Assembly: GCF_964355755.1 (NCBI RefSeq)
Contig: NC_092676.1
Location: forward strand, 5,130,288-5,194,287
Length of the DNA: 64,000 nucleotides
Reading direction: 5' to 3'
Origin: Antedon mediterranea
Lineage: Eukaryota > Echinodermata > Crinoidea > Comatulida > Antedonidae
Below, piece by piece: positions 35,225-47,990 of the stretch. The position numbers and the translations under genes were made by a program. Every line of letters begins with the position of its first letter. The stretch's first letter is position 1. The notes beneath the pieces are model-generated. The model saw only the letters and a program-made list of their open reading frames with translations, was not told the origin of the DNA and made no database searches.

Positions 35225-36754
35225 GTAGTACACGGCAATGGTAAAGAATAGGCCGTGCTGAGTAACGATTTGATGATTTTTGGTGTTGCTGTGTGTTAGG
35301 CCTTTTTTGTGAACTAACTTAGCATGTTAGTAAATAATTGTTTGTAAAAGTGAATGTACACTAGTTCGTTAATAAATATGTATTATAAAATAGTTTACAA
35401 TTGCAAAACTATTATCATAATTCTATTTAATGTGACATGTATAATATCTATTAAATCAAGTCTTATTTAGTATGTATACATCCGCCCTTATGAGGGCGGG
35501 CATCACTCTCTGGAGTTTTCTGTTACAAATTTCTCATGCAAAAATCGCGGAATACTCATTCTTGTGATATATATTCTTTGGTGTAGGCCTAGGTAGGAGG
35601 CCAAGTGAGTGACTGACCTTGGCCTACAAAAGTATAAATTACAGTTTGTGTCGAGGACACTCTACTTTATAGACCCATGATTAACTAACAAACTAAGAAA
35701 ACATTTTGTGAGGTTCGTGTAGCAAGCAAGTACGATTAATCTGAAGAGAAAAAAGTAAGTAAGCCCAGAGAATACTAAATAGGCCTAGGCCTAGGCCTAC
35801 TAATAGTACTACTGCAGCTGCTAGCTAGGCCTAGGCCTACCTCATCTAGGCTAGCTAGTAGGCTAATTAATAATATGATACTAGGCCTAGGCTAGGCCGT
35901 AAAAGTAATCGGAGTACTACCGGTAAGGCCTGGCCCTAGCTAGGCCTACCTAGTAGCAAGCCTTTCGGTGGCAGAATGTTTTCATTACTATAGCTTATCT
36001 AGACTATGTATGGACCGCCAGAAATTAGCCTAGGGCCTAGTTAGGCTAGTCTAGGAGGGATATATAATATCGCCGTGGCTAAAGATACGATACCGTATCC
36101 ATACTTCTAAAAACTAAAGGTATGGTAATTATAAATTGCATTCCTAAAACTCGTACCTAACTAAATATAAAACTCTGAATAATGACATATTAGGAAGTTT
36201 TACGAAACCATTTCCAAACTACAGTATAGAGGGTGCTATGGTATTTTGAAAAATGGGGTCCTCCTAAATACCAAGAACTACCAAGACCTGTCAATTTAAA
36301 GTGTTAATTTAACGAAATATGATATATATAGACTTCTAATAGCATTTACATCAATAAAACCTTAATTTTAGCGCGATATAGACACCAAAAATGTTAAATA
36401 ATCGACAAGCTTCGCGTTCGCGAAACGAACTGAGTTGATGCATACATTGCTTCACAAATGTCCGTATTGCGTCAACTAGTATGACCTACCAAGAACTACT
36501 AAGACCTACCAAGACCTGTCAATTTAAAGTGTTAATTTAACAAAATATGATATATATAGACTTCTAATAGCATTTCCAACAATAAAACCTCAATTTTAGT
36601 GCGATATAGACACCAAAAATGTTATGCTGGTTGGCTCAGTCTGGATATTTTCATAAGTTTATTCCATTCAATAAGTGGTTGGCCCGGGCCTACATTTATA
36701 TGATTATTACTATATATTTAAATAATAAATGATTTATTGTTCTCTTTTTTACAG
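35225..36754. other. Upstream region of the DUF21-CBS gene
   Basis: Includes a GC-rich hairpin (CCGCCCT/AGGGCGG, 35482-35499), a likely 5' untranslated exon ending at the strong donor GTAAGT at 35755, and a patch of (AGGCCT)n low-complexity sequence at 35770-36060. Two copies of a block with CCAAGACCTGTCAATTTAAA and GATATATATAGACTTCTAAT (about 36284 and 36510) form a local duplication of about 115 bp separated by roughly 110 bp. Non-coding. Confidence 0.45.
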
Positions 36755-36769
36755 TAGGTTTTTACAAGC

Positions 36770-39700
36770 ATGTTGAACTGTACAAGAATAGATAATTCAA
36801 CCATTGAATGCAATGGAAAGATTTACAGCTCTGAGAATTCTGAGGATATTACTATGATGGAGTTCTATATATACCTGGGTATATATGTTGGCCTTGTGCT
36901 TTTTGCTGGTAGGTAAACAAATATTGTTTAAATTTATATATTACACTACTGGTCAACACTTTTTTTATAATTAATAATCTCATTACTATGTAAAGTTTTG
37001 ATAATAATATTTTTTTATATATATACATATTTTAATTGTTTTAACTCTGAGCAAATTAATTTCTCCTTTGGAGATCAATAAAATTATTCTGATTCTGATG
37101 CCCATTGGAAGTAACACATACAAATAATGTCATTTTTTTACACAAGCAACTTACATTAGATGTCTTATTTTTTCAGTAACAAGTTTTTTTGTTTACAATC
37201 TATCAACAATTTTTTTACCTCCATACTGTAGTGATAACCTTTAATCTGGCTTACGTTTATTTACTTGTTTATTAATTTTATCATTCGTAACATTATTTTA
37301 AAAGGTTAAATCTTTAGCAAATGTATCTTGCATACCATCTTTGACCTATCATTTTTTAAAGCAAAGTCAGGCAACCTTTTACCTGACCTCGATTGGTAAA
37401 TTAAATGACAAAAGTTCATTACAGGTATTACTATAATAATAATCATTTTAAAAATGTCATTTTACATTAATTTTGTTAAATTACTTGTTTATTTTGTTTT
37501 TTAATTCGCCAAATTTTCAAGATATAATTAAAAGTTTTTTACATTTTTGCCATACAGTATATTTAATTAAATAATTTGAGCCTTTGGTCGACTGAGTTGA
37601 TTCTCTAGGCTTTATTCTTTACCTCATGGGTTTAGGTTTTTCTTTGTTCCATATTCAAATATACTTACATGATCTCAATAAAAGAATGAATAAGTCTTCC
37701 TGTTTGATCTGAAGTCAGGTTTTAAAACTGGAAAATTTACTGCAAAACAGAAAAAGTAAATTTTTTTTACTTTATTCAAGGTGGAAAAAATTTGTCAATT
37801 AATTAATTTCAGTTGGATATGTGTGCCAAACAAGATTTTTTCGCTAAATTTATTATTCCTTAGTCGCTGTAATTTTTTTTAAATCGTTAAACTACAATAC
37901 ATGGGTTCTCTAGTCTAATACCCTGTTCACATCTGCATAAATTGTTACAAGTTGTTTACAACCAGGTTTGGTCTCACGACTTATTACATGTTTTCACACA
38001 CGCAAACCTTGTAAAATCTTGGGAGGAAAGAGTAGTTGCACGCTATTAGATTACTATTATTGGTCATTTAATATCAGTGCGCAGTAAGAATTCGGAACAT
38101 CTCTCGCAACAAAAACACAGGTCTCTTGTTGGCGTGGTTTTCTTCCAGCATTTTACAAGGGACCCCTGTGAAATCTCGGGGAGATTTTCCACAAAATTGT
38201 CTTCACACTATGCAAACCTGGTTACAAGTTTTTACATTTTGGAGATATGAAAAAAGTAATAAGACAGTGATGGCATAATTCTTTTTTAGTCATCAAGCTA
38301 CTTTCCGGTGGTTGGTCACTATCCCCACTCAATTAATAGTATTTCATTTTTACATAATTTGAATAAATAATACTTATTGTATTATTTTAGGTTTGATGTC
38401 TGGTCTCACGATGGGGCTTTTATCGTTGGACATCATGAGTTTAAAAGTTCTTGAAATCAGCGGAAAACCTAAAGAGCAACGTTACGCAAAGAGGATCATT
38501 CCAATCGTTGAGAAACACCACCTATTACTTGTAACGTTACTTCTAGCAAACGCCGCAGCTGTGGAGAGCATGCCAATTTTTCTCGATAAGATTACCAATC
38601 CTATTTTAGCGATTGTTATATCAGTAACAGCCGTCCTTATATTTGGGGAGTAAGTATAATATGTTTATTGCAGTTTTCCAGTCGATGTATCATCAGTATA
38701 ACTAACTGTCTTTATATTTACCAGTCAATATACTGTACAAGTTCACACCCCTCCCATGCCTTCTTTCCCTTCGAAAAGTTTGAAGCAAAAAATTGTAACA
38801 TATTTAAATAGACCTAAAAAATAATCATTACATTTTTAAATAAAATAATTTTTAATAGAGCGACAGATACAAAAATATGTTTATAAGCTTTTTTTTTTAA
38901 AGAAAAAAGGAAACATGATAGAGACACTACACAAAAGTTCTTGTAAAATGGTTACATTTAATAATATGCATAAATTAATATCAGTATACAAATATTGAAT
39001 GTTAATGAGTGGAAAGATTGACTGGTATCTGCCTTGTTAATATTGTATAGCAGTTACAAAAAAAAAAAAGTACTATCCCATGATTGTTTAATAGTCTTTT
39101 TATTCAAACACCATGTGACCCACAATCATATAATCAAATGAATATATTTAGGTGTGTTATAATACTGTATAGCAATTTCTACCAAAAGGTCACATGATCA
39201 AGTCACCATGATGTTTTAAATGGCTCATTTTCTTTTCCGTTCTTCAGAGTGGTTCCTCAAGCAATTTGTACCAGATATGGACTGGCCATAGGTGCCACCT
39301 TATCACCTTTGGTCTGGCTATTCATGTTGCTCCTTTTCCCAATATCATTCCCAATTGCCAAGATTCTTGACTGTCTTCTTGGAAAAGAAAACGGAACTTT
39401 CTTCAGACGAGCAGGTTTGTATGACATATATTTCTCACAGAGCGCGATGGTGCAATAGTATTGTTATCAGAATTACGCATGAGAAGTAGCTTGAGATCTG
39501 TCTTGGTCTTCTTCTGTAAAGATACAGTACAGTACATACAAGATGTTTAGTCTTTGAAAAAGTGGGGGAATAACCTGTGACTCGCAGCCTATTGGCATAA
39601 ATTGCTTTATCTATGTTCAGTTTAATATCTTTTTTCTATTTTGTATATGTTCATTCATTATTATCTGAATAAATTTTATCTGAATCTGAAAGGTGTGGAC

Positions 39701-42700
39701 GACACATGTCTTCTATCCTAAGGGTCCCTCCTTGCCATACAGTTGCTACCAAACAGTGCTCTTTCTGCTGTTTTGTAAGCCTCCTACTCTTCCAGAAGAT
39801 TCTTACAAGAAAAATACAAGAAATGCTTCTGCACACAAGCCAGATGTGTACACTGGACCTTTTTAGATTCCTTCCATTGTGCTATCCAACACTCTCGTAC
39901 CATCTCTCGTATTCCTTCCATTTTGTCATCTGACATTCCTTCCATTTTGCCATCTGACATGTCTGCTCTCAGTTTTAAGTCCTTCTCCAAGAAGACTTGT
40001 TCTACCACCAGAACAATGGTCGAGGAGTACCTTGAACCTGTGCCAATTGTATGGCCACACAGCTCAAATTGTTTTAGTCTTACAGTAATTCAAAGGTATA
40101 ACACAAGGTGGCAGTGTAATACATGCATCATGTGTCATTCCAGGCTGCTCAATAATGTATAATAAAAAAGAATTCATGACGACACTGGTTCGTTTTTAGT
40201 TCAGCAGCTTTAAAATGGCCATTTATTACTTTCAATCTTCTGCTTAAAGATGTATTGTCCCCCAAAACATGAAAAATGAAGATAAATTAAGTCAGACTTT
40301 CAATAGGTTATTTTGTAGTTTTAATAAAGTTAATCAGTAGAAAAAAAACGGGGAAAAAAAATCACAAAGACAAAATAAATGGTTAAATTCAACCAAAAAC
40401 CCATTGACTGGGTGGCAGCTAATTTCACTATTTTCCCTTTAAATTACAGTTTTTCAGGTAAATACATTTTTTTTTCAATCCGATTTTTGGTCAACTTGGA
40501 TAACTATTATGGGACATTAAAATGGCATATTCAACAACAAAAATTATTTTGTCAGGGGACAATACATCATGGGAATTGATAATTAAATTAGAAAGAGGAT
40601 GAATGTTGAATTGAACCTGCTGACATAATGTCTGTGTTATTTGCATAATCTACATTCAAGGTGTCTTGTTGTAACCCAACATGATGTCGATGTGATTTGA
40701 ATAATCTACATTCAAGGTGTCTTATTTTATAGAGCTTGGTGCATTGGTGGCTTTACATGGTGAAGATTCTGAAGATAATGAAAATCCATTATCGAAGGAC
40801 GAAATCCTCATCATAAAGGGTGCCCTCACAATGAGAGACAAGTGCGCTAAAGATGTTTTTACTCCGCTCAAGTTTGTTTACATGTTATCAATCGATGATA
40901 TTTTAGACCGAACAAAAATAGATGAAGTAAGTATTTTGAGCCAGTCCAAATAAAACAATTGTCAAAAGTAAAAAAGTGATCGGTAAAAATTAAAATATTC
41001 TAGAATAAATTTTCAAAAACCATAAACAATTGAAGTTTAACTTTTCCCCAAGGACTTGACATTCCTTCTGAAAAATAAGGCAATAACAAACATAATAGCA
41101 TAAGCATTCTCAATTCTCAAAAATCTGATTCCTATTTGGCTATCCAACACACTTTCATGCCATCTTTTAGATTCTTAATGTTAATGTATAGCGCACCACA
41201 AACAACGTCATCTCAATGGCATGCGCTGTGGACTTTAGATGTTACACTTTTCAACAACATTCATGTCACTGCTGCCAACGCTATTCCTTCTGTCCATGAC
41301 AGTGGCTGTGTGTACCAGTACACCGGGGTTACCTTTACTCTTCTTGAAAGATGTACTAGGTTCTTTAAAGTGCATTTTATGTACACTAGAGAAGACTTGT
41401 TCTACCATCAGAATAATGGAGTGAATGAGCCTTGATGCTTGGCCTTGGCACATTCTTCCATTGTGCAATCCAACATATAAATCAAAAACTAAAATAAACC
41501 TGTATAGCATGGTATAAACGTAGATCTTGAGTACACCAGCAGTGAAATCAACTGATACTATGTATACATCAATGACAGCCATATGTCTTCTATTCCAGTC
41601 AAACTACTACTACAAAATTAGAACAGAATTAATTTTTGTTGTAGGTACTTCCTAAGACCAATCTGAACAACATATCAAAAATGAAGAAAAAAGGGAGATG
41701 AAGAAAAATTGTTAATTTGTATATAATTAAAATGGCCGTTTTCTCTCCATTTTACCCAAATATTAGTATCCGATTTTGTCAAATATTTGTTCAACCACGG
41801 TCATTAAAACATATATTTTTCAAGAAACTATCACTGGAGATAAAACAAATAAATTGTTCAACTTTCAAAAAAAAAAATTCAAGATGGTAAATATACAGTA
41901 CTTCAAAATGGCTGCCATTTTTCTCAAAGGGAAAAGTTTGAGAAAGATGTATAGTTCTTAACACTTTGACTGCCAAACACGGAGATCCTTTGCTCTTGGT
42001 GCCATTGTAAATTACATATCAATCAGATCACATACGTAGTTTTCATCAGCTTAAAAATTGGTTATAAAACACTGGCGGTGGCAGTTTCTAACGGGAAAAA
42101 CCTCTGTGTGAAACCTGATTTAAACCTGAAAATACATTTCAGTGAAACCTTATAATCAGACCAGCTTTATGTATGAACTATTTAGGCATACCAAAGATTA
42201 TGACCCGACAAAACATCTTAAAGTTCCTTGTATTGCAGTCAGTTTTTCAATTGCATTGAATAACCTAATAAGAGAATCTGGATCTGATGGTAAATCTGCT
42301 GGAAGGGGTTCAATATGATTCTTAGCTTGAACATATCCTAATTCTTTTGGATTCAAGTTGACACCTTTGTGTTGACATTGTTGGGAGAATTGATGCTGAA
42401 GAATACAGCTACAAGTAACATGTCATCAGATTTTACATTCTGTCATCTGAAAATCTTTTTACATTTCAGATTATTAGAAAAGGTCATTCAAGAATACCAA
42501 TTTTTGAGGAGACAAATGAAAAGAAAGATATTATTGGAATTCTTCTGACGAAAAGTTTACTCCGCGTTGATTTACAGAAAAATTTAACAATAAAGGAAGT
42601 GTTCCTTAAGTTAGGTCGACCAATTGAAACGATACCAGCTAATATGCCGCTGTATGATGTACTGAACGCAATGCAAGATGGCCGAAATCACATGAACTTA

Positions 42701-45700
42701 GTAACCAATGAAATTTCAGCAACACGTCTGTCAGTTGATGGTCACCAGAATGTGACAAAGAATGATAAAGACCTGGAAGTGGTGAGTTCTATTTTTTTTT
42801 TATACTGATAATTTGTTGAATATTAACTCCATATGAGAATGGCAATGAAACTTTCTCTGTAAAATTTATTTTCTTTATGAGATATACGCCCGTATTCTTA
42901 AACCGGACTTTATTCGTAGTTCAACCTAAAACTTTAAAAATGACGTCATTTTAATTCATAAACCGAACTTCAACTAAATCGCCGACTAAATCAGGCCAAC
43001 CTCGACTAAATCGAGACGGATTTTGATCAATTTTTTTAGTCCTGGAGGGGGCAGGCTAAATGGTCGACTAAATGGTTTTTAAACGATGTTTATGAAAAAC
43101 GTAACAGTCATTGAGTTGTTATATTGGCCAGATATTGAAGAATGAAATATCTATTTTTATATTAGCTTAATTAAATATACATTGGTATAAGTTATAATAA
43201 TGAAAATCTTCTTTATTTACAACCGTATACAAATTACATTATTTTCTTCGCGCAAGTCCGACTTGAAATACGTCACGCCATCTCCAATGGGAGATGCGGA
43301 AATTCACCATGCGATGGAATGTATAGGGGGCCTAGCGTTTTCTTGTCACGCTATGAAGTGCATAGTTCGTCACGATCATACTTTGTTGGAGGCCTAGAAA
43401 ATATGAAAGTTACCGTACCGCCATGGTTCCTAAATATATTTTGAAGATTTTGTTTGTTGTTAATCAAAAGTACTGCACTGTTAAATTAATGCTGATCTTG
43501 TTCTAATAATTAACGATTACAATTATTGTTCATGTATATAGTCCTGATGCGTAAACAGTTTTGGAAGAAAATGGAAAGTGATATCAGTGCGCAAAATTTG
43601 CTCCTCAAATACTCTAGCCTTTGTTACCCAGACGTGTGCAACTCGACTAAAAGCTCGACTTCATTAAGTCGAACTGAAAACTTTGACTACTTCGTTTATG
43701 AATCGAATTTGAAGTAATAGCTCGAACTACGACTTTTTCAAGTCGAACTTCGAACTACGACTAAAGTCCGGTTTAAGAATACGGGCGATAATCCACTATG
43801 TTACACTCGGATTTTCTTGGCATGGAAATAGTAGTGTGTGGCCTTGAATAAGAGATTGGTATTCAAACTGGCATCTGATTGGTCGATTTGTACATTATAA
43901 CTTTTGAAAGGGAATGCTCCGTGGGTTGATGCGTTTTTGCCTTATATTATGTTCACAATTGGCATTCATAAGCTCTTTTGTAACACAGCTTTACTTCCTG
44001 GTGAATCTAGGCTTTATCTAACTACTAGTATAGACCCACAGCATTGTCATTTTTTCACTAATATGCCTTTGGATTTATATATTATATCTGTTTTTTTTTT
44101 AATAAAGTAGTGCCTGTCTAGTAGACTAAATACATACATTTTTTTCTGAATAAATACAAATTGAAAAAGAAAATTAAACTCCTATTGACTGTAAAAAGGG
44201 TGTATCCTACAATTTGTTGTGGTTTGTTAAAAAATAGAATAAACTAATTATTCTAGTCAGGTAAATTTTAGATTTTCGTGTTTCAGTTCTCAGCCATTAT
44301 ATACAGTTACTTCTGATTATAGATACCTACATTTTACCCAGAAATTAACTTTATTAAACACTTACTTAATTCTGTTTGGTCCACTAAAACAAGTTTAGTC
44401 CAATCCAAAAGTATCTGACACTTCCAGTTACTTTTTAGACTAGTGTCGTGACAACAGTTCGTTTCTATTGTCAATTGTATTTATTTAAATAATGCAAGTA
44501 TGCCCAATAACAGCAATACAAATACAGTACAGTGATAATCAAGTTCAAAGTTCAGAGCTACAGTACAATATTGTTTGGAAGTTCTGTGTATGTAAAAGTA
44601 AAGCTCATCGTTATACATGATTGGTTTTTATGAATGTTATTCACAATAGTAAATTTTTAAGTAAAAATTGTTTAGAGATACTGAAAGAGGAATTTGCTTA
44701 GTGAAGGATTGCTCTGAAAACAGTACAGTATTCAGAATAACTTGGTCGTGAAAAAAAGACAACATTTCAAAATATGAAATTTTAATGAATGATAATGTTG
44801 ACTCTTGATTTTCCAAACATATTTAAAGCAATTTGACAATCATTCACTCCTGCAAACATGAATTTAAGCAATTCATTTGTAGATAAAGTTTACCTTTTTA
44901 TTTATGTATATATTTTGCATCTGTCATGAATGACATCTCTTATATTTAGGATGCCATTGGTATCGTAACGCTTGAAGACATTCTAGAGGAACTACTACAA
45001 GAAGAGATTGTGGATGAAACTGATATCTATGTTGACGTTCATAACCGAATCAAAGTAGCCAGGGCTAGGCTGTCTAGGGCTAATTCTGTACAAGTTCCAC
45101 AGGGTCCTTTGATACAGTCATCAAGACAGGTTGGTTCTAAATTATTGATTACAGATTTCAGAACATTATTTCAGTACATATAGAGTAGTGCCTACTACTC
45201 CAAAGAAAAAATCCTCTCCCTGACCTTTGATCCTCAATCCATGACCCCGAAGACACTGTATCACAACAACACATATGCAAAAGGACAAAATTGTACTATG
45301 TTATTTGTGGGACAAGTAATCATTTTTTTTAAATTTTCACCCTACTGACCCCTATGTGACCTTTGACCTCGAATTATGAACACCACATAAATGGGAAGTG
45401 GTACCAGTCACACTGACCGAGTTTAAACAAAATGATGTACATAAACCACAGTTTAAAGTGGGTTTTTTTTGCAAAACAAATTTGATAAATTTTGATGATT
45501 TACATGACATCTTTTACAGTATCCTAGGAGACAGAGGTCAAATTCTTTAGGTCATTCTACAAAATACCATGAAGCTTCATCACCGACGTTGGTGACTAAT
45601 TTGATACCAAATAAGGTGCAAGTTATTCAGGAAGAAAGTGAAGACGGAGATGATATTTATACTGTAAATGAAGACAACAGAGATACAGCACCATTGATAC

Positions 45701-45705
45701 CATAG
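36770..45705 (+). CDS. DUF21 (CNNM transmembrane) and CBS-pair protein, complete, 7 exons
   Basis: Member of the CNNM/CorC-MAM3 family, implicated in Mg2+ and other metal transport at membranes. Exons: 36770-36908, 38391-38649, 39248-39414, 40733-40926, 42470-42781, 44950-45129, 45520-45705; phases agree, total 478 aa. The ATG follows an acceptor at 36754 with a 15-bp leader. A short extracellular N-terminus has NCT and NST glycosylation sequons. DUF21, about residues 31-175, has [42 protein letters not shown] and [14 protein letters not shown], with three hydrophobic segments. The CBS pair, about 205-375, has [42 protein letters not shown] and [20 protein letters not shown]. The rest is a short acidic tail. 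It resembles plant DUF21-CBS proteins (At4g14240 type) more than vertebrate CNNM1-4, whose longer signal region and cNMP-like domain it lacks. Confidence 0.94.
37040..37100 (+). mobile_element. LINE-type 3' tail fragment
   Basis: TTTCTCCTTTGGAGATCAAT followed by AAAATT and (ATTCTG)n, the layout of CR1/L2-like 3' ends. Very short. It lies in intron 1 of the DUF21-CBS gene. A similar ending (TTATCTGAATAAATTTTATC, then TGAATCTGA) is at 39650-39690. Confidence 0.4.
39860..40060. repeat. Intronic dispersed repeat, partner at 41120-41430
   Basis: Shares GCTATCCAACAC, AGAAGACTTGTTCTACCA and CAGAACAATGG/CAGAATAATGG with about 41130-41430, in the same order. Within it ATTCCTTCCATTTTG(T/C)CATCTGACAT is tandemly doubled. 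Open frames here are not exons of the gene. Confidence 0.5.
40246..40570. mobile_element. MITE with GATGTATTGTCCCCC termini, second copy
   Basis: Left AAAGATGTATTGTCCCCC and right AGGGGACAATACATCAT. The interior is collinear with the copy at 16369-16715. It is in intron 3 of the DUF21-CBS gene, about 160 bp upstream of exon 4. Confidence 0.88.
42887..43787. mobile_element. 0.9-kb TIR element in intron 5 of the DUF21-CBS gene
   Basis: Left end CGCCCGTATTCTTAAACCGG and right end its exact complement; arms continue with ACTTTATTCGTAGTTC against GAACTACGACTAAAGT. Flanked by ATA on both sides, which could be a 3-bp target duplication. Subterminal GTCGACTAAAT/AAGTCGAACT motifs recur on both arms. 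A 65-aa frame inside is not recognisable. Confidence 0.82.
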
Positions 45706-47180
45706 AAGGACTGTCACTTAACTTTAACTAAGCTAGGGGTTGGTACAGCACTTCAATACCATAGAAGGACTGTCACTTAACTTTAACTAAGCTAGGGGTT
45801 GTTACAGCACTTCAATGCCATAGAAGGACTGTCACTTTACTTTAGCTAAGCTGGGGGTTGTTACAGCACTTCAATGCCATAGAAGGACTGTCACTTTACT
45901 TTAGCTAAGCTGGGGGTTGTTACAGCACTTCAATACCATAGAAGGACTGTCACTTTACTTTAGCTAAGCTGGGGGTTGGTACAGCACTTCAATACCATAG
46001 AAGGACTGTCACTTTACTTTAGCTAAGCTGGGGGTTGGTACAGCACTTCAATGCCATAGAAGGACTGTCACTTTACTTTAGCTAAGCTGGGGGTTGTTAC
46101 AGCACTTCAATACCATAGAAGGACTGTCACTTTACTTTAGCTAAGCTGGGGGTTGGTACAGCACTTCAATACCATAGAAGGACTGTCACTTTACTTTAGC
46201 TAAGCTGGGGGTTGGTACAGCACTTCAATGCCATAGAAGGACTGTCACTTTACTTTAGCTAAGCTGGGGGTTGGTACAGCACTTCAATACCATAGAAGGA
46301 CTGTCACTTTACTTTAGCTAAGCTGGGGGTTGTTACAGCACTTCAATGCCATAGAAGGACTGTCACTTTACTTTAGCTAAGCTGGGGGTTGTTACAGCAC
46401 TTCAATACCATAGAAGGACTGTCACTTTACTTTAGCTAAGCTAGGGGTTGGTACAGCACTTCAATACCATAGAAGGACTGTCACTTTACTTTAGCTAAGC
46501 TGGGGGTTGGTACAGCACTTCAATACCATAGAAGGACTGTCACTTTACTTTAACTAAGCTAGGGGTTGGTACAGCACTTCAATACCATAGAAGGACTGTC
46601 ACTTAACTTTAGCTAAGCTGGGGGTTGGTACAGCACTTCAATACCATAGAAGGACTGTCACTTTACTTTAGCTAAGCTAGGGGTTGGTACAGCACTTCAA
46701 TACCATAGAAGGACTGTCACTTTACTTTAGCTAAGCTGGGGGTTGGTACAGCACTTCAATACCATAGAAGGACTGTCACTTAACTTTAGCTAAGCTGGGG
46801 GTTGGTACAGCACTTCAATACCATAGAAGGACTGTCACTTTACTTTAGCTAAGCTAGGGGTTGGTACAGCACTTCAATACCATAGAAGGACTGTCACTTT
46901 ACTTTAGCTAAGCTGGGGGTTGGTACAGCACTTCAATGCCATAGAAGGACTGTCACTTTACTTTAGCTAAGCTGGGGGTTGGTACAGCACTTCAATACCA
47001 TAGAAGGACTGTCACTTTACTTTAACTAAGCTAGGGGTTGGTACAGCACTTCAATACCATAGAAGGACTGTCACTTTACTTTAGCTAAGCTGGGGGTTGG
47101 TACAGCACTTCAATACCATAGAAGGACTGTCACTTTACTTTAACTAAGCTAGGGGTTGGTACAGCACTTCAATAACATAG
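45683..47180. repeat. 59-bp minisatellite starting at the DUF21-CBS stop codon
   Basis: About 25 units of 59 bp containing CCATAGAAGGACTGTCACTT, TACTTTAGCTAAGCTGGGGG and TTGGTACAGCACTTCAATA. The first unit overlaps the last codons of the gene: ACAGCACCATTGATACCATAG includes the stop TAG and matches the unit ACAGCACTTCAATACCATAG. Point variants (AGCTA/AACTA, GGT/GTT, ATACC/ATGCC) are interspersed. The array lies in the 3' UTR. Degenerate older units continue to about 47335. Confidence 0.97.
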
Positions 47181-47420
47181 AAGGGCTGTCACTAAACTCA
47201 TATCAAGCTACGGATTGTACAGCACCATTGATAACATAGAAGGACTGTCTCTAAACTTAAGCTACAGGTTATTACAACACCTCTGGTATCTTATTCTCTA
47301 TTAGTTAGGCTAAGCATTGCACAGCACCTCAGATACAATGGGTTTTATTGTTTTAATTTTTTTAATTGGGTAGTGGAGGGAGAATTGAATAACATTCTTT
47401 AGTGTTTAAGGAGAATAAAA
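47181..47420 (+). other. Degenerate minisatellite units and candidate poly(A) signal
   Basis: Diverged units follow the array; one at about 47221-47240 has CAGCACCATTGATAACATAG, closer to the gene's own 3' coding end than to the homogeneous units. AATAAA at 47414-47419 is the first plausible poly(A) signal, implying a 3' UTR of about 1.7 kb dominated by the repeat. Confidence 0.5.
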
Positions 47421-47774
47421 ACATTATTTTTATTCAAAATTGTTGTATAAGTTAAATAGGTAGCATATATCACAACTGATGTAATTCCAATGTTTATAAA
47501 CGTACATATTTTATTGTTTTTAAATAATGCCGCAGAATAACAATTAAATTAAATTGTTAACTATTGATAGAAATACTATGACAAACAAAACAAAAATGCA
47601 AGTTCAGTGCAATTTATATGTTTCTTTAGAAAATTCTTTAATCAACTCAAAATGTTTTCTCTATTTTTCTAATTGTTTTTATAATACTGTATAAAGAAGT
47701 ATATTTATTAGTTTAGATATTTGAATGCTGTCTTTATTAAGTAAACTTTTCCAAAGTACAGAAGATGTAGAAAT

Positions 47775-47990
47775 ATGGTGGTGATATGACCAAATATGGT
47801 GGTGATATGACCAAATATAGTAGTGATATGACCAAATATGGTAGTGATATGACCAAATATAGTAGTGATATGACCAAATATGGTAATGATATGACCAAAT
47901 ATGGTAGTGATATGACCAAATAATGGTGGTGATATGACCAAATATGGTAGTGATTTGACATCATCATGTTCATATATGGGCACATCACTT
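47775..47990. repeat. 21-bp amplification inside a TTAA MITE remnant
   Basis: Eight to nine copies of TGGTAGTGATATGACCAAATA or close variants, followed by the family's interior GACATCATCATGTTCATATA and TGGGCACATCAC. The left TIR is missing. 21 bp is a multiple of three, which keeps minus-strand frames open (HITTIFG repeats). Confidence 0.85.
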
